Program-made: the position numbers and the translations under genes | Notes under the pieces: model-generated | The model's database searches: none | Told to the model about the DNA's origin: nothing | Seen by the model: only the letters and a program-made list of their open reading frames with translations | Part shown: positions 12,439 to 23,929 of the stretch, one piece after another | How the letters are laid out: each line of letters starts with the position of its first letter | How positions within the stretch are numbered: position 1 is the first letter of the stretch | From: Ephemerocybe angulata | Lineage: Eukaryota; Basidiomycota; Agaricomycetes; Agaricales; Psathyrellaceae | DNA length: 64,000 nt | NCBI GenBank assembly: GCA_013368325.1 | Contig: JAACJK010000109.1 | Location: forward strand, 1,817,190-1,881,189 | Direction of reading: 5' to 3'

Positions 12439-12793
12439 AGTGCGCGCGTTTGGCTGATATCGATACCCCGTGGTGCTATGCGTAGCTTTTCGTGATACCG
12501 TGATACTGTAATCGGGCTGCTTAGCAAGTCGGGCGCTACTTCCACCTTGACGTGTTTGTTTTGGTGAAGAACTGCATGAATAGCGCCTGTTCCTCGAAAC
12601 CTCCTTCCAGTATTAAGGCGTGTGACTTGCTTACATACTCGCCGACCTGGGCGCCTAAACTGTGAGAAAGCGGCAAGAGATATTCACGTTCCGCACGCCA
12701 CACTGTGGACGTGGGGGTTCTACTTAGTAGTGGGGCGAGCCAGCACACTCTCAGTGCCGACCTCATCTTCGCCGATCGCCTCCACCTAAAGAG
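12439..12793. other. Intergenic, includes promoter of tandem gene A
   Basis: From about 12657 the sequence (AACTGTGAGAAAGCGGCAAG) resembles 14505-14629, the upstream region of the paralog. The promoter was therefore part of the tandem duplication. Confidence 0.6.
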
Positions 12794-14073
12794 ATGGCCC
12801 TAGTCACAGGTGCGTCACTCGTTTGAACGATGCTCAAACCACTGCCTTGGCTCAATCTGATCACTAGATCCTCTCGAAGTCAAACCCCTGGCTGAGCTCG
12901 ACGCCCGAGCCATTGCGCAAGCGAGGCTACAGGATGTGGAGTTTTCCAAAGGAATGAAAGCGGCTCTATGTCGGGGGCTGTACGAGCCAGGTGGCGTCTC
13001 CCTCAAGGAGGCTGAAAGTATTGTAGCACAATGCCTGAAGCTGTGCGATGGGTCCAAGGACCTACTATCCGCAGTTCTTCAAGAAAAGTTTATAGCAGAG
13101 CGCTCTCCTTTCTACTGGGCAATAGCCGGTACGAGGGTGAGATCTCCGCCGCTTTCCTACTCTTCTTTGCATTATTCGTATGCATTGCTGTGGGCGCTTC
13201 TCGAAGCCTCCGCCGGGGAGATATCGATGGAGACGCAGCAAGATATCCTGGATGCACTCTACCGCACAGAGAATAACGCCCTCTACCAGACAATCCAAGG
13301 AAAGCTTTCTTTGGTTACTGGGCTGCCACATCCCGACATGTCTTCCACTGTCCCTATCGGGAAACTAGGAGAGACTACCGTTACTAAGCTCCAAGGCTCA
13401 CCGACCAAGCATCAGATCGACTTCCACGCAACGCAGTTCTTCGATGGGCTTCTCGTTAACTCAGAAGTCACTTTTCGAAGCTTTTTGGCGAATGGTACGT
13501 TTCAACCACTTCAAGTACCCCATTTCCATGCCGTAACATCTGCCACTATCACCAGATAGTTTATGGACCTTGCGGGCGGTCACTCAGACTCTGCGTGGAG
13601 CGCAGTCTTGGCGCTTTGAACTTACCGAAGTCAGATCCAAACGAGTAGTGGATCCAATTCCCTTGACGATGGGGAAGTATCAGAACTTCTTCGGTGGCAA
13701 GATCTACAACTTCTCGCGACATGTCGAACTTACTATCAATCCAATAAATAGGAGAAGTAAGCAGCGACGAAAAACTCTTCTCCCCTCGCTCCTCAGAACT
13801 CATCTTATTTCTTCGACACATCTCAGGGCTTCCCCCATTGACACTATCAAATACCTTCGCGGGGACTAGGACCACAGTTCCGTACACAATGGAGCTAGTG
13901 CCGCAGGACGTAAATCTCACCACATTCCATGAGTAGGTGCTGTTCCCCCATCTTTCCAAGCTCGGCTTTCTACTTGGTTCACTGACACTCCTTATAGAAA
14001 CGATTACATTGGAACAGAACGATCGCTTTCCGGCTCTATCTACATCACAGATACCGCAATAAGTCGCATTTAA
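12794..14073 (+). CDS. Tandem paralog A, uncharacterised family
   Basis: Five exons: 12794-12809, 12868-13494, 13556-13756, 13827-13932, 13998-14073, giving 341 residues. The first exon encodes only MALVT plus one base, as in the paralog at 14630. Introns are 58-70 nt and all phases agree. Conserved blocks shared with the paralog include FSKGMKAALCRGLYEP, LLSAVLQEKFIAE, SPFYWAIAG, a FFDGLLVNS-type segment, QSWRFELTE and a C-terminal GTERSLSGSIYI. No signal peptide, membrane segment or known catalytic motif is visible. I do not recognise the function. The family looks lineage-specific. The intron at 13757-13826 has no counterpart in the paralog. Confidence 0.75.
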
Positions 14074-14629
14074 TTACGTTCAACGGCCTGAGTGTTGGTG
14101 AAAGTAAAACAATATACCGTGCTGAACTACCTGTCTCTGGTGGAAGGAACCTTCCATAGGCTCCCCCATCGAGGCGCACATGAGCAGGAAACACACGCCT
14201 AGTCTCAGTATCTCCCAGTGCATATCAATAGTCGTATCCCTGGGGCAGGCCCCACACCCAAGTCGGGCCCCGCGGTCACCTTCGTCAGTACCAGCCCCCT
14301 CGTCTAGCGACGTCAGAGAGTGCTCATTAATTGCGACACCATCTTTTCTGGGAACAGAACCGTCCTCTCAATGTCTTCGATACTCTGACTACTATCTTAT
14401 ACCTTTTTTCTGCCCACCCATGGCTATAGAACGCTCGTTTTCCAATGGGTGGCGTGATTCATTCTCTCGATGCTTGCCCAATTTGTATGGGCGCTTAACG
14501 TTTTAACTGTGAGAAAGCGGCAAGAAGGATTCACGCTCCGCGCACCACGCCCCGGACATTAGGGTGGGGCGACCCAGCACACGCTCAGTGCCCAACCTCA
14601 TCCCAAGCCATCGTCGAGACATCGAAGGG
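14074..14629. other. Intergenic between tandem paralogs
   Basis: Contains the 3' flank of paralog A and, from about 14505, the duplicated promoter of paralog B. No separate gene is supported. Confidence 0.5.
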
Positions 14630-15811
14630 ATGGCGCTGGTCACAGGTATGGCACGGGTTTGGACGACGGCGCACGCTCTGCCTTGGCTCAATCTGATCTC
14701 TAGATCCAGCAGCAGGCGTCAGATCAATGGCGGACTTCAGAGCCATTGCACAAGCGAAACTGCAAAACGAAGGCTTTTCCAAAAGGATGAAGGCCGCGCT
14801 TTGCCCGGGTCTGTACGAGCCGAAGGGAATTTCCAGGGAGGAGTCGAGAAATGTTCTGGCGAATTGCTTGGCGCTGTGCGACGGCAATAGGGACATCCTG
14901 TCTGCCGTCCTCCAAGAGAAGTTCATAGCACAACACTCCCCCTTCTACTGGGCAACCGCTGGCGCAGAAGTAGGAAATCTTCCCCGAAGCCAAGACCGCT
15001 ATCCACTTCTCTTCAAATTCTTCGAGGCCATGACGGGGGAGATATCTGTAGAGACGCAGGAAGATATACTGCAAGCACTGTATCGAACAGAGAGGGATTC
15101 CCTCTACCGTGACATCCAGGCAATGCTCCCCTCTATTTCTGCGCCGTACTCCCATATATCCTCAGTTCCTAACAGCACGATGACCATCGCCGTCCACCCG
15201 CGAGGGTATCCAAATAATCAATATCGGATTGACTTCAGAGCAACGAAGTTCTTTGATAGACTGCTAGTCGATTCAAAGATCACCTTCCAAAGCTTCCTAG
15301 CAAGTGGTGCGTTTCTCAGCCATCGTCCTTGTACGCTGAACTTGCGTGTGGCTAATCCCGGCGGAACATCGACAGGGAGCTTGTGGAGTTTGCAAGCGGT
15401 CTCTGAGGACACATCGCAGTCCCAAGGGCCTCAATCTTGGCATTTTGAACTTACAGAGTTCAGGTCTAGTGAGCCGGTAGCCACCAATTACATCGCATGG
15501 ATCCTTGGCTATGAAACGGTTTACTCAAATGCTCGATCAGTCAGGCTTCAAATACACCCGGCAACCAGACCTGTCTTAGGAGGAGGAGTAGAATGTACAT
15601 TTTCTAGGGAAAGAGTCGCAGTTCCACACACCATGAGGATGGACATTCGAGAGAGGAGTCTCGCCACATTCTATGAGTAAGTAGCCATGTTTAGATTGTG
15701 TTTAGATGCGCGTGCTGGTCGATACATACTCACTTTCCTTTCTATAGGAATCGCTTCATTGGGACGGATCGCTCTCTGTCGGGAACAATATTTATTGAAG
15801 ACGGATACTGA
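14630..15811 (+). CDS. Tandem paralog B, uncharacterised family
   Basis: Four exons: 14630-14645, 14704-15306, 15376-15676, 15748-15811, giving 327 residues. The mini-exon MALVT, the donor inside the FQSFLAS-G junction and the last intron before NRFIGTDRSLSG match paralog A in position and phase. The intron 15307-15375 is a multiple of three without a stop, so an unspliced reading is possible but is not supported by the paralog. B lacks the A intron and instead reads through with RPVLGGGVECTFSRERVAVP. Function unknown, as for A. Both genes look intact, so this is a functional duplicate pair rather than a gene and a relic. Confidence 0.75.
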
Positions 15812-16208
15812 TAGGTCGAGGGCTCAGTCGAAGGCGTATGTCTATGGAAGGTCACGTCACTGAAACCATGCGGGTCAAATATAAAGTACATATGATTCAA
15901 CGAAAAGATAGGGACGAGGTCTCAAGTAACTAGAAGATGCTTTCCATGGGTCCTTCAACTCCCGGGAAATGCCCTACAAACCCATGAATAGCAATGAAAA
16001 TCAGTATCAGAACTGAGTACTGATAGGCCGCTGGATCACCTGTATGAGGTAGTGGTAGTTGTAGATTCCAACCACTGAAAAATGAGGGTGTCTTGCAATC
16101 GAAAAAATCATATCTTATTTGAATAACGGGAAGACAAAAACAACAAGGTCTACTCAATGACAGTAGAAAAAAGGATAAAATTGTCAGGGCCAACTTCCCT
16201 AATCGTAC
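15812..16208. other. Intergenic with repeated 3'-terminal segment
   Basis: Between the 3' ends of paralog B and the gene at 16209. It holds the short repeat described at 15932-15988; the rest shows nothing recognisable. Confidence 0.5.
15932..15988 (-). repeat. Second copy of the C-terminal coding segment of the 16209 gene
   Basis: On the minus strand this segment would read GFVGHFPGVEGPMESIF followed by a stop. The end of the adjacent gene reads GFVGHFPVVEGPMESVF and a stop. Both copies are preceded by a TAG that could serve as a splice acceptor. It may be an alternative last exon or a dead local duplication. Confidence 0.65.
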
Positions 16209-17855
16209 CTAGAAGACGCTTTCCATGGGACCTTCAACTACCGGGAAATGACCTACGAACCCATGACTAGCTCTGATAGAGAACCACCCATTCTCCGAGG
16301 GCGGCTCGATGATCAAACCCGAACCGCTCTCCGAAGGGGGAGCCGCTAAAGACGAGAACGACGAGGTCCTCGAGAGCATTGACCCCGAATCCGACGAAGC
16401 CCTGTCGCTCTCCGCATCCATCCACGGGTCATCATACACAATCGACTCCGGCTTCGCAGCCGACTCATCCGCCGAACCCGCGAACGCACTCTGCCCGAGG
16501 AACGACGACGAAAAGTCAAGCGTGGGCATGACCATCGACTGAGCAGGGTCAATCAACGCGGGGGACCTCATCCCATCCGAGCCCACAGACGACGTAGCCG
16601 GGGGCGACGAGAAAGCACTCGAAAGGTACCCATCAAACTCCTCGTCCAACCCACTCTTCTCCTCATGCCAGACCTCCTCAAAGACGCACCACCCCTGCCC
16701 ACTCTCTCCAAGCACACTCCGCACCTCAGCCAGACTCCACCCAGCGAACTCCAGCTTGAGGAACGTGCAGACACCCTCGAGCTGCTCGTCTTCTTCGTCG
16801 CTCAGGCTTTGGACGCTCGAACTGGCTTTGCGCGGGCATCCTGAGAAGGGGGAGCACGACACGCCTGCGTGGGACCAGACGTCTGCGCAGTCGAGCTTCG
16901 AGAACAGCGTGGAGACCCGCAGCGCGTGCCTGCTGTGCGAGGCGTGCATTGCGCCGACCTGCTGCATCGGAATGAAGTGTCCCTGCGAGGAACGCGAGGC
17001 GTCTCTGGTGGAAAGAGGGAGCCGGTTCGTGGGCGTGGGGGCGAGGGGGATGAAGACGTAGGTGGTGACTGCGGGGGTAGCGGGGGTGTGGAAGTACTTC
17101 TCGAACTCCGCAGCGGCGTTGACGTCGACGTTCTCCTTCTCCTCAACGACGGGGGAGCCGCGCAGGGAGGCCTTGTTGGTCTTGGCCTTCATCTTCTGGA
17201 CACGAGCGACCTTGGGCTTGTTCAAGGCGGTGTAGAGAGGCCTCTTCGAGACGCCCGTCTTCTTCCTCGCGAAATCCACATCCAAATCGGCTTCGTAGAG
17301 CGAGCGGAGGGCGATGGGGACGTTGTCGACGAGGTTCTGGAAAATAGGTCGTCCAGAGGAGAAGTTGCGTGCTGTTCCAAGCCCCATCTGGGTCACGACG
17401 GGAGGCCGTGGGGAGATAGGCGCGCGCGGCAGGAATGATCTAGCGCCGAAAGCCTTGTTGTGGAGTGCATGGCGAGCGGGAAGTGACAAGCCGGATTGGA
17501 TGGATGACCTTGCGAGGCCAGTGTGCAACGACCTGCTGGCTGCATCGCGCCCACTGTAAGGGATGTTGGCTGGAACCCTGACCCCAGGTGCCGCCAAACG
17601 TGTAACAACGTTGGTGATAAGGGTACGGGTCGAAGAGAAGAGCTTGTGAGGGGGCGTTCGAGGCCGAATCTGCTCCAATGAATGGATAATAGTCTTGCCC
17701 AACGAAACTGGTTGAAGATGTGTCGCCTGTGATATGGGTGCTGCGAGGTGTATGGTGCCTCCGCTGCCCTGTGCGTTAGACGAATGGTAGTTCGCCCGAA
17801 CGGCAGTGGCAGCTTTGCGACCGGTTACCCGCAGAATGCCTGCCATTGCAGGCAT
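16209..17855 (-). CDS. Conserved-looking hypothetical protein, possible mitochondrial presequence
   Basis: A single open frame of 548 residues from ATG 17855. The frame is open further upstream to 17948, but only with a non-ATG start. The N-terminus (MPAMAGILRVTGRKAATAV, then RANYHSS) is rich in Arg, Ala, Ser and Thr and lacks acidic residues, like a mitochondrial targeting sequence. The central part is Ser/Pro-rich. After about residue 330 comes a more ordered stretch with LEGVCTFLKLEFAGWSLAEV and an acidic region, then a Ser-rich tail ending GPMESVF. No domain recognised. The 3' end is convergent with paralog B. Confidence 0.6.
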   Translation of the reverse strand: MPAMAGILRVTGRKAATAVRANYHSSNAQGSGGTIHLAAPISQATHLQPVSLGKTIIHSLEQIRPRTPPHKLFSSTRTLITNVVTRLAAPGVRVPANIPYSGRDAASRSLHTGLARSSIQSGLSLPARHALHNKAFGARSFLPRAPISPRPPVVTQMGLGTARNFSSGRPIFQNLVDNVPIALRSLYEADLDVDFARKKTGVSKRPLYTALNKPKVARVQKMKAKTNKASLRGSPVVEEKENVDVNAAAEFEKYFHTPATPAVTTYVFIPLAPTPTNRLPLSTRDASRSSQGHFIPMQQVGAMHASHSRHALRVSTLFSKLDCADVWSHAGVSCSPFSGCPRKASSSVQSLSDEEDEQLEGVCTFLKLEFAGWSLAEVRSVLGESGQGWCVFEEVWHEEKSGLDEEFDGYLSSAFSSPPATSSVGSDGMRSPALIDPAQSMVMPTLDFSSSFLGQSAFAGSADESAAKPESIVYDDPWMDAESDRASSDSGSMLSRTSSFSSLAAPPSESGSGLIIEPPSENGWFSIRASHGFVGHFPVVEGPMESVF

Positions 17856-17948
17856 CTTCGATGTCGCTAGAGCCTTTATACGGTCGTTTGCTCTGTCGAC
17901 CTGGTGCTGTAAGAGAGCTGCTCTTGGATAGTGGAGGTTAAGAGGCAA

Positions 17949-19440
17949 GGAGGATTAGGGTGGAGACGGAGAAACAGCACTCCTTTGCGGGGTGGAGCCA
18001 ATTTAAATGTCGATCGGCACGGCCTCGTCAGCCTGTCGGCCGCTCTGCCGAGATCAATCCAAGATGGCACAAGGCTGGTGATTGGCCACGTGCGCGCGTC
18101 ATGGCAGATAACTGATAAGCGCCCAAGCTCGGGGTATTCCGACGGTTACCGAAGAGACACTTGGCCAGAACGAGTCAGTAGTTGCCTAAATATCGGCTGG
18201 TATCGGCCACAGATAAGGCTTCTGAGTGGACCCATCTTTATGGTATATCAGAGTAGCAACGATTCATCAGACGTCAACAGAATCATTGGTTAGCCCGCCA
18301 GACGTGGAATCTGGATGGCGAAGGCAGGGCACACCCAAAGAAAGCATAGGTCTACGACGGATTCGACTGGTGATAAGCGCCTGCCAACCAGTCGAATACG
18401 TCGTAGACCAGCACAGCGGCGAAGATCGAGCATGCGTTTACCAACGTTTTGGAAGGAGGGACATGTAAGTTGCAACTTCGTCGCTCTCTGGCGTTTGCGG
18501 GAGGAGGGGATCTGGGGGCTACTCTGCGTCTCGGTGCGCTGATGAGATCATGGAGGTCACTGAATCGCGCTGGAGTCACTTTGGAGGCTCGCTCCGGTGA
18601 AATTGTCGTTACTGAATCCCATTTCGTCTATTCCCGAATGTATGAGGCCCTACAAATGGGCGTCGGTTATGCCCCTACAGTCCTAATGCGCGAGCGGAGA
18701 GCAACCCAATATGGCCCCCAAAGACGCGACAACGACTTCCAGTAAGAGTTCCGAGCGATTCGAGAAGAGTGGTCCTTCGAATTCGATATTTCGTTGAGAA
18801 CTCTCCTAAACCGAGGATAACATAGGTGGCCCGGCATGCACGGAGTGCGCCATGACCAGTTTAGAAGTCACGCGTGCCTGCCGTCACAGTTAATTGCATG
18901 CCCAACACGCGCCAGACAGATCCAAGCTTTCGACAGATCTTGAATTCAGAGCATACGAAGACACACAAGGTGAGCGGTGCTCCGCTGGGCGGCTTCAGGG
19001 TCGACTGAATACGGACTCCCAGCACCAGAACCTAGTCCCGACCCAAAAACAGAGAAGGAACCCAGCAGAAGCGAGAAGGTGCAGCCGAGAACCTACAAAC
19101 CTCGAGATTGAGTGCTCGTGGTGAGTCTTGACTTCTATGGTTCAGATACGCGACATACCCTCAAACCGGATGGAAAGGCAGGATAAGAGCCAGGAGGAAT
19201 CGACCACACGGAACACGTCGAGGAGAGGGTGTAACGATCAAGAGCAGTTACAATCACCAACGACGTCCTCCGCCAGCCATTTCAACAGAATCTTTCGGAA
19301 GCATCTCGAAGACAGAGAGAACAACCAGTTTGTATCACCAGAAAGATCGAAGGCGCCAACAGGAAGTCCACCAGTGCCGCCAACTACATCCAGCCCCGAT
19401 CAAGAAGAACCACGTGTACCACAGACAACGACCCAACGAG
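17949..19440. other. Upstream region of the DUF6699-type gene, no supported gene
   Basis: Contains a long inverted repeat at 18349-18409 and, from about 18393, the left part of the segmental duplication. Splice-like signals (GTGAGC at 18970, GTGAGT at 19120 with CAG at about 19145) suggest upstream non-coding or coding exons of the gene at 19441, but no unique model emerges. Confidence 0.4.
18349..18409. repeat. Long inverted repeat, 23-nt arms
   Basis: Arms 18349-18371 and 18387-18409 are complementary at 22 of 23 positions, with a 15-nt loop. In the other duplication copy only the right arm is recognisable (about 27948-27960). Confidence 0.85.
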
Positions 19441-20832
19441 ATGTCCGTTGGAAGTAAGCATTCTGAAGCGCGCAAAATCGAGCATGGCTGATAGGACCTT
19501 CACCAGACCAGCTATGGGTACCGCAATTGGCGAGGAGGGCCCCCATTCCACTCCCGCTACAGAACACGCCCTCGCCAGTCGTCCCTTCGGCCTTGGCACA
19601 GCTGCAGATTGAGCACACAGGAGCACACCAGGTGGACTGGGACGTCCGTGATGAGCCCCGATTTGTAGAAGGAGCAGGCCCATGGGGCCAACCAGCGTGT
19701 ACGCCAGTCGTTTCATCTCTCGACATCTTTACATCTGTTCTCGACGGTTGCATCGTCGTCACCCCCTCCGGACCCAGCGATTTCGTCACCGCCAGGGACG
19801 TCATCTATGCCGTGCATCGTGCATTTCAGCTTGCCCTGTTCCTCGAGGCACTCGAGGCAATGCGCCCGCAAGAAAGCAGTGCCCTGTTTTGGGGAGGGCA
19901 CGAGGGTCTCCACGTGATGGCCCGGCGCTCGAGGTGGGGTGGGCTCTCCCAGGACCACCAAGGAAACTGGGTCTTGGACCTCGAGTTTTCAGGGTAGAGG
20001 GGGAAGCGCGGGCCATGCTCGATCCGCAGTCGTAGACGATCCCGAGCCCAACCCGTCGAGTTTATAGCCCTTCCCATCGCTGAACCCACTGTTCCGTCAT
20101 CCTATGCCCGTTGTATCTGTACTCTATTGCTTTGTCTCCTCATCAGTACCAAATGAATGTATGCAATGACTGTTTCCCGTACCATTCCGACGCAAAGGCG
20201 ACATCGAAGCGTCGGCTATGAAGAGCTATGCCCAGGTGACCCTCTCAGCCTCCAGGGATGTCCCTGTCGTCCCTTGCACCTGGGTGTCCGCCTCCTGGTC
20301 CCTTAAAGTGAGGTTAGTGAGATTCTGGGGTCTGACCAGTGCGCATGTCCCCTTTTCAGCGAGAGCTTGGCGAGTCACATCGGCACTGGGGTGCGTTTCA
20401 CCCTATACACGTCCCATTTATCTTCTCTGGCCTTCATAATCGACAGCGGTCGATCACAAGCGATGAGAGGCAGAATACAATAGCATATGACTCACTGGGA
20501 ACTTGTTGAGGGGCAGGCAAGATACTCCAACTGGTTCCCAACCAACGAGGGGGAAGATAGAGCAGAATGGCGCAAATGTTATGGAATAGAAACAAAGTTG
20601 GGAGAGATACGAGCGTCGAGCTCGCGAGGAAAGGAAACTCGAGCAGCAATGAGGGGGCGATGGTTGGGTGATGGGCGAAAGAAAGACCTGGCAATTTACT
20701 TCTTTTATACTTAGCTAAGAGCCTTTGATCTGGCATGTGGGACCCATGCCACCGCGTTCCATACCCCAGGCGGCTGACTAACCAGATATCGCGCTGTTGG
20801 AGGCTGTTGGTGCCGCGGAATCAGTACTTGGA
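18393..20832. repeat. Segmental duplication, copy 1
   Basis: Similar to 27945-30328 at an offset of about 9.5 kb in the same orientation. Similarity is uneven. The flanks carry many substitutions and indels, while 19236-19557 appears identical to 28743-29064. The block ends with the shared segment ATGAGGGGGCGATGGTTG at about 20650 and GGAATCAGTA near 20818. Confidence 0.8.
19441..19997 (+). CDS. DUF6699-type protein, copy 1
   Basis: Minimal model: exon 19441-19453 (MSVG plus one base), intron 19454-19494 (GTAAGC...TAG, 41 nt, short), exon 19495-19997, giving 171 residues. The body has the layout I associate with DUF6699 of Agaricomycetes: a Pro-rich lead (APIPLPLQNTPSPVVPSAL), a VDWDV motif, then a core ending in FVTARDVIYAVHRAFQ. 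Function is unknown for that family. The start is uncertain because frames upstream are also open and splice-like sites occur there. The copy at 28948 keeps the same model with no stop, which argues that both are coding. Confidence 0.5.
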
Positions 20833-22635
20833 CCAATTGGACATACTCAGCACATCCATCATACACCGTGACTGTAACCACCTCTTCAACTGCTCAGGGG
20901 ACGTAAATGGAAAGAGTTCGTTCATGAATTACACCCTTCTGAACTGGGCTCGACTCCCTGGCCAAGTCCGACGGCATCACTCGACCCCAACTGCCTTGCT
21001 CGTCGACATCCACCGTCATCACGCATATCAGGGCATGAGATCCCAAGAATTGGCTATTAGCCTCATCGTAGCCCACCAATTGCCATGGGGGTGTAAAGCG
21101 ATCCGCACGTGCACTGGGACAAAATCACCCTCTTCACAGAACAGGAGGTCGGAGACACTCAGTGTTGCCAATTAAAGATGCACACACAATATACCGAGAC
21201 AACCCTTGTGTTGTGTTGTGGTAAAGAGCAACCGGAACCCCCCAAAGGCGGTCACTTTCCATGAACTTGACCTTCTTTGGATCTCGTTTGTGCGGAGGAA
21301 GAAGTGGTGGACGCACGGTTTACGCATCCATCTCCTTTTCGTTTTTGCTTTTAATCCCTCGCGTTTTAGGTAGCGCGACAAACCCTGACAGACGCGGCTT
21401 TCTTTTATCTTCACACCTTTTCAACCCTCGCAGGAATTTCATTGACAGAGACAGTGCTCAGGACCACAGGAATACTAATTTCAGTATTCACCTTCCTCGA
21501 ACGTGACGCATTTCAAGTTCACGGTACACGGCCAGTGACTGCAGTCAGATCGCAGGCCACTTGCGATCTACCTGCAGCCAACCTTCTGGGCTGTCAATTG
21601 CCAAATTTGGGCCTCAAACCATGGCGCGAGGATGCAATGACGCAGGCCGCTCTGAAACCCTTGGATTCCAAGAGACCGGAGGAATGCTGAGTAGACTACT
21701 AGTAAACGATCGTAATGATATCTGTGCTCGCAGAGAAAAGATACTGCAAGTAGGATTATTCCTTTTCAGAGCACACAATTGATGGTTGAATGTAATTGGA
21801 GGAACATGTTGGTAATTGGAGGAACATGTTGGTTCATTTGTGGGATTGGAGAGAAGGTGGCCGGCCGGCCCTCCGTGACTCCGTCCATCTTTTCCTCAGC
21901 AAACGAGAACGAGAACGTGCATCGGCTCCTCGTCCCCGGGCTCAGGGCATGCACACAAGACTATCACAACAGGCCGCACCACCCCGTGACGGTGCTCATC
22001 CCAACAACGCTTGATATGTTGGTGGGCCCCCAAGCTCTCCGCTTGAAGGGAAAGGTGAACTGCTTCCCCTTCCTTCTGATTCTGAACCTTACGGCTTCCT
22101 CGGTGGTCGGTGCCCACGTGGTTTGAGCGTCTGGGTGCGAGCGACCATGTCACCGTACTCTGGGTGGTGGGTCTGGCTGTGCGCCTGTCGGCAATCCCCG
22201 CGCGTAAGCCATGTGACGCAAAATGTCCTCTGTGGAGGCGCCGGAGGGTGATGAAGGTAAACATAGATATTGAAATCATTTGCTGTCGTTAATCTCAATG
22301 CCCAGAAAAACACACCTCGCTGGACTCGGGGTGACCGGGATGCGTTTACGGAAAGCAGGGGTACATTCGCGAAGTCACAACCTCACAAAATCTAGTGAAA
22401 ACCGACACGACGACACTTGAAGCATCTGGTAGTCATGGCTTGAGTGAGACGGTATGTTCGCAATGAAGACCTGGTTTGGTGAATGAATGAATGGTATTGG
22501 GACATGAAATGGAGTCTATACTCACCAAATGGTATCAATGCTTCCCAAGGTACAGGCATCTTGGACGTTGAAGGCGGTTCAGCGTTGTCGAAGGTGGAGG
22601 CATTGAGCAACCCGGGAGACAGTCTAAGTGAATGT

Positions 22636-22850
22636 GAAGAACTCGTAAACCTTCGAGATTTACTGGTTATTTAACACAGACTCTGGGGATGGAGTGAATA
22701 TCCAAGCTAAAACATGTTTCCCTGACTTGAATGTTGTGTGCCTTTCCTGATGACAGTGATGTGGGCGCCTATCGAAATAGGGCATTTGATCCGCGGACAT
22801 TTGGGTACTCGATAGCATTGTGGAAGCGCAAATTGGTGAGCTCAGCTTGC
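22636..22850. repeat. Dispersed repeat a, copy 1
   Basis: Resembles 33345-33545 in the same orientation, sharing blocks such as TTTACTGGTTATTTAACACA. Nature unknown; no terminal repeats or coding capacity seen. Confidence 0.6.
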
Positions 22851-23204
22851 TAGGTTCGGATGCAGGCTCTAGGGGCAATATTTACGGTGCCAAGTCCTCA
22901 ACGTCGTCGAGTAGTCTTTTCGATGTCCGCAGATGTTTGTGGAGGTTCCACTGAGCACGCACCATTGTTTTGGGATTTAATCGTATACAGTTGCAAGCGC
23001 ACCTGTTCAGGGGGAGAAAGGGGTGAACTGCGCCGTTGTTCATAAACCGAAATTTGAGTTTACGCCTACGCGAATCGCAAGACTGGGTCGAAGGACATGG
23101 CCAAAAAAGGTATGGCCATAAGCGTTTCCCTAGCCTTTCTCGACGGCCCTCCACAGCACCACTAAAAGCCTTCATGTGAGAGTATCGAGAATGTTTGCAC
23201 AGCG

Positions 23205-23365
23205 CAAATTCTGCCCCTCGCTACTCCCTTTACCCCCTTCTGACCTGGTCGCCTTTCAGGAAACCACGTTTCCGATCGTGTTCCGCCTTTCAACTATAAC
23301 GTGATGAGATAGGGGCACGCCTTCCGCATGAGGGGGTGCTCATCAAGGTCATCAGGTTCTGGACC
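23205..23365. repeat. Dispersed repeat b, copy 1
   Basis: Resembles about 32845-32975. Shared blocks include GCCTTTCAGGAAACC and GGTGCTCATCAAGGTCATCA. Confidence 0.6.
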
Positions 23366-23929
23366 AAACAGCGCCAGCCTAATTACCGGGGATCGAGCGG
23401 TGCAACATGTTCACAATTCCCTCGACAACGGTGGCTACGGTGCTGCTCTTTCAAGCGTGTACCGCTGCGGGGTACGAGGGCACTCCTCTTCTTCTCTCCA
23501 CGACAACACCCGACAACGACGACGACAACCAACGAAGACTCGCCATAGACGCTCACGCCATCGATCGCCGGTCGCCATGTCCCTCTTCGTGCCAGTGCTT
23601 CGCCTGGCTATGCTATTTCTGAATGTGTGGGATGCGTAAGAGACACTGAACACGCACAGCTTGCACTCGGGCACGCATTTCGCCATTCCCTTGCCTACGC
23701 TACGATACAAAGACGGCCGATCCCGCGCTTTCTCCCGCCTTTGCGTCCATCTCATCGCACGCGTCCTCCAATTGCCCTCCCTCCAACGAAGCCGTCCAGG
23801 GCACTTTTTCCTTCTGCCGCTACCCCAAGTCCGCGCCTCCCTCGCGTTCGATTACCGCCAATCCCTCTTCCACTCTCGCTCCCCTCCGAGTCTCCATTCG
23901 ACCGTCCTCCCGCCTTCAATCGCACTGCA

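Larger units (their letters stand above)
12657..15811 (+). repeat. Tandem gene duplication with promoter, about 1.85 kb offset
   Basis: The unit covers about 140 bp of upstream sequence plus the whole gene. First unit about 12657-14073, second about 14505-15811. Similarity is moderate at nucleotide level and clear at protein level, so the duplication is not recent. Confidence 0.7.
19998..23929. other. Repeat-rich DNA without a supported gene
   Basis: After the DUF6699-type gene come the right part of the segmental duplication (to 20832) and dispersed repeats. A 20-base direct repeat (GTAATTGGAGGAACATGTTG) occurs twice in tandem near 21790-21830. No family-level coding signal found. Confidence 0.4.
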
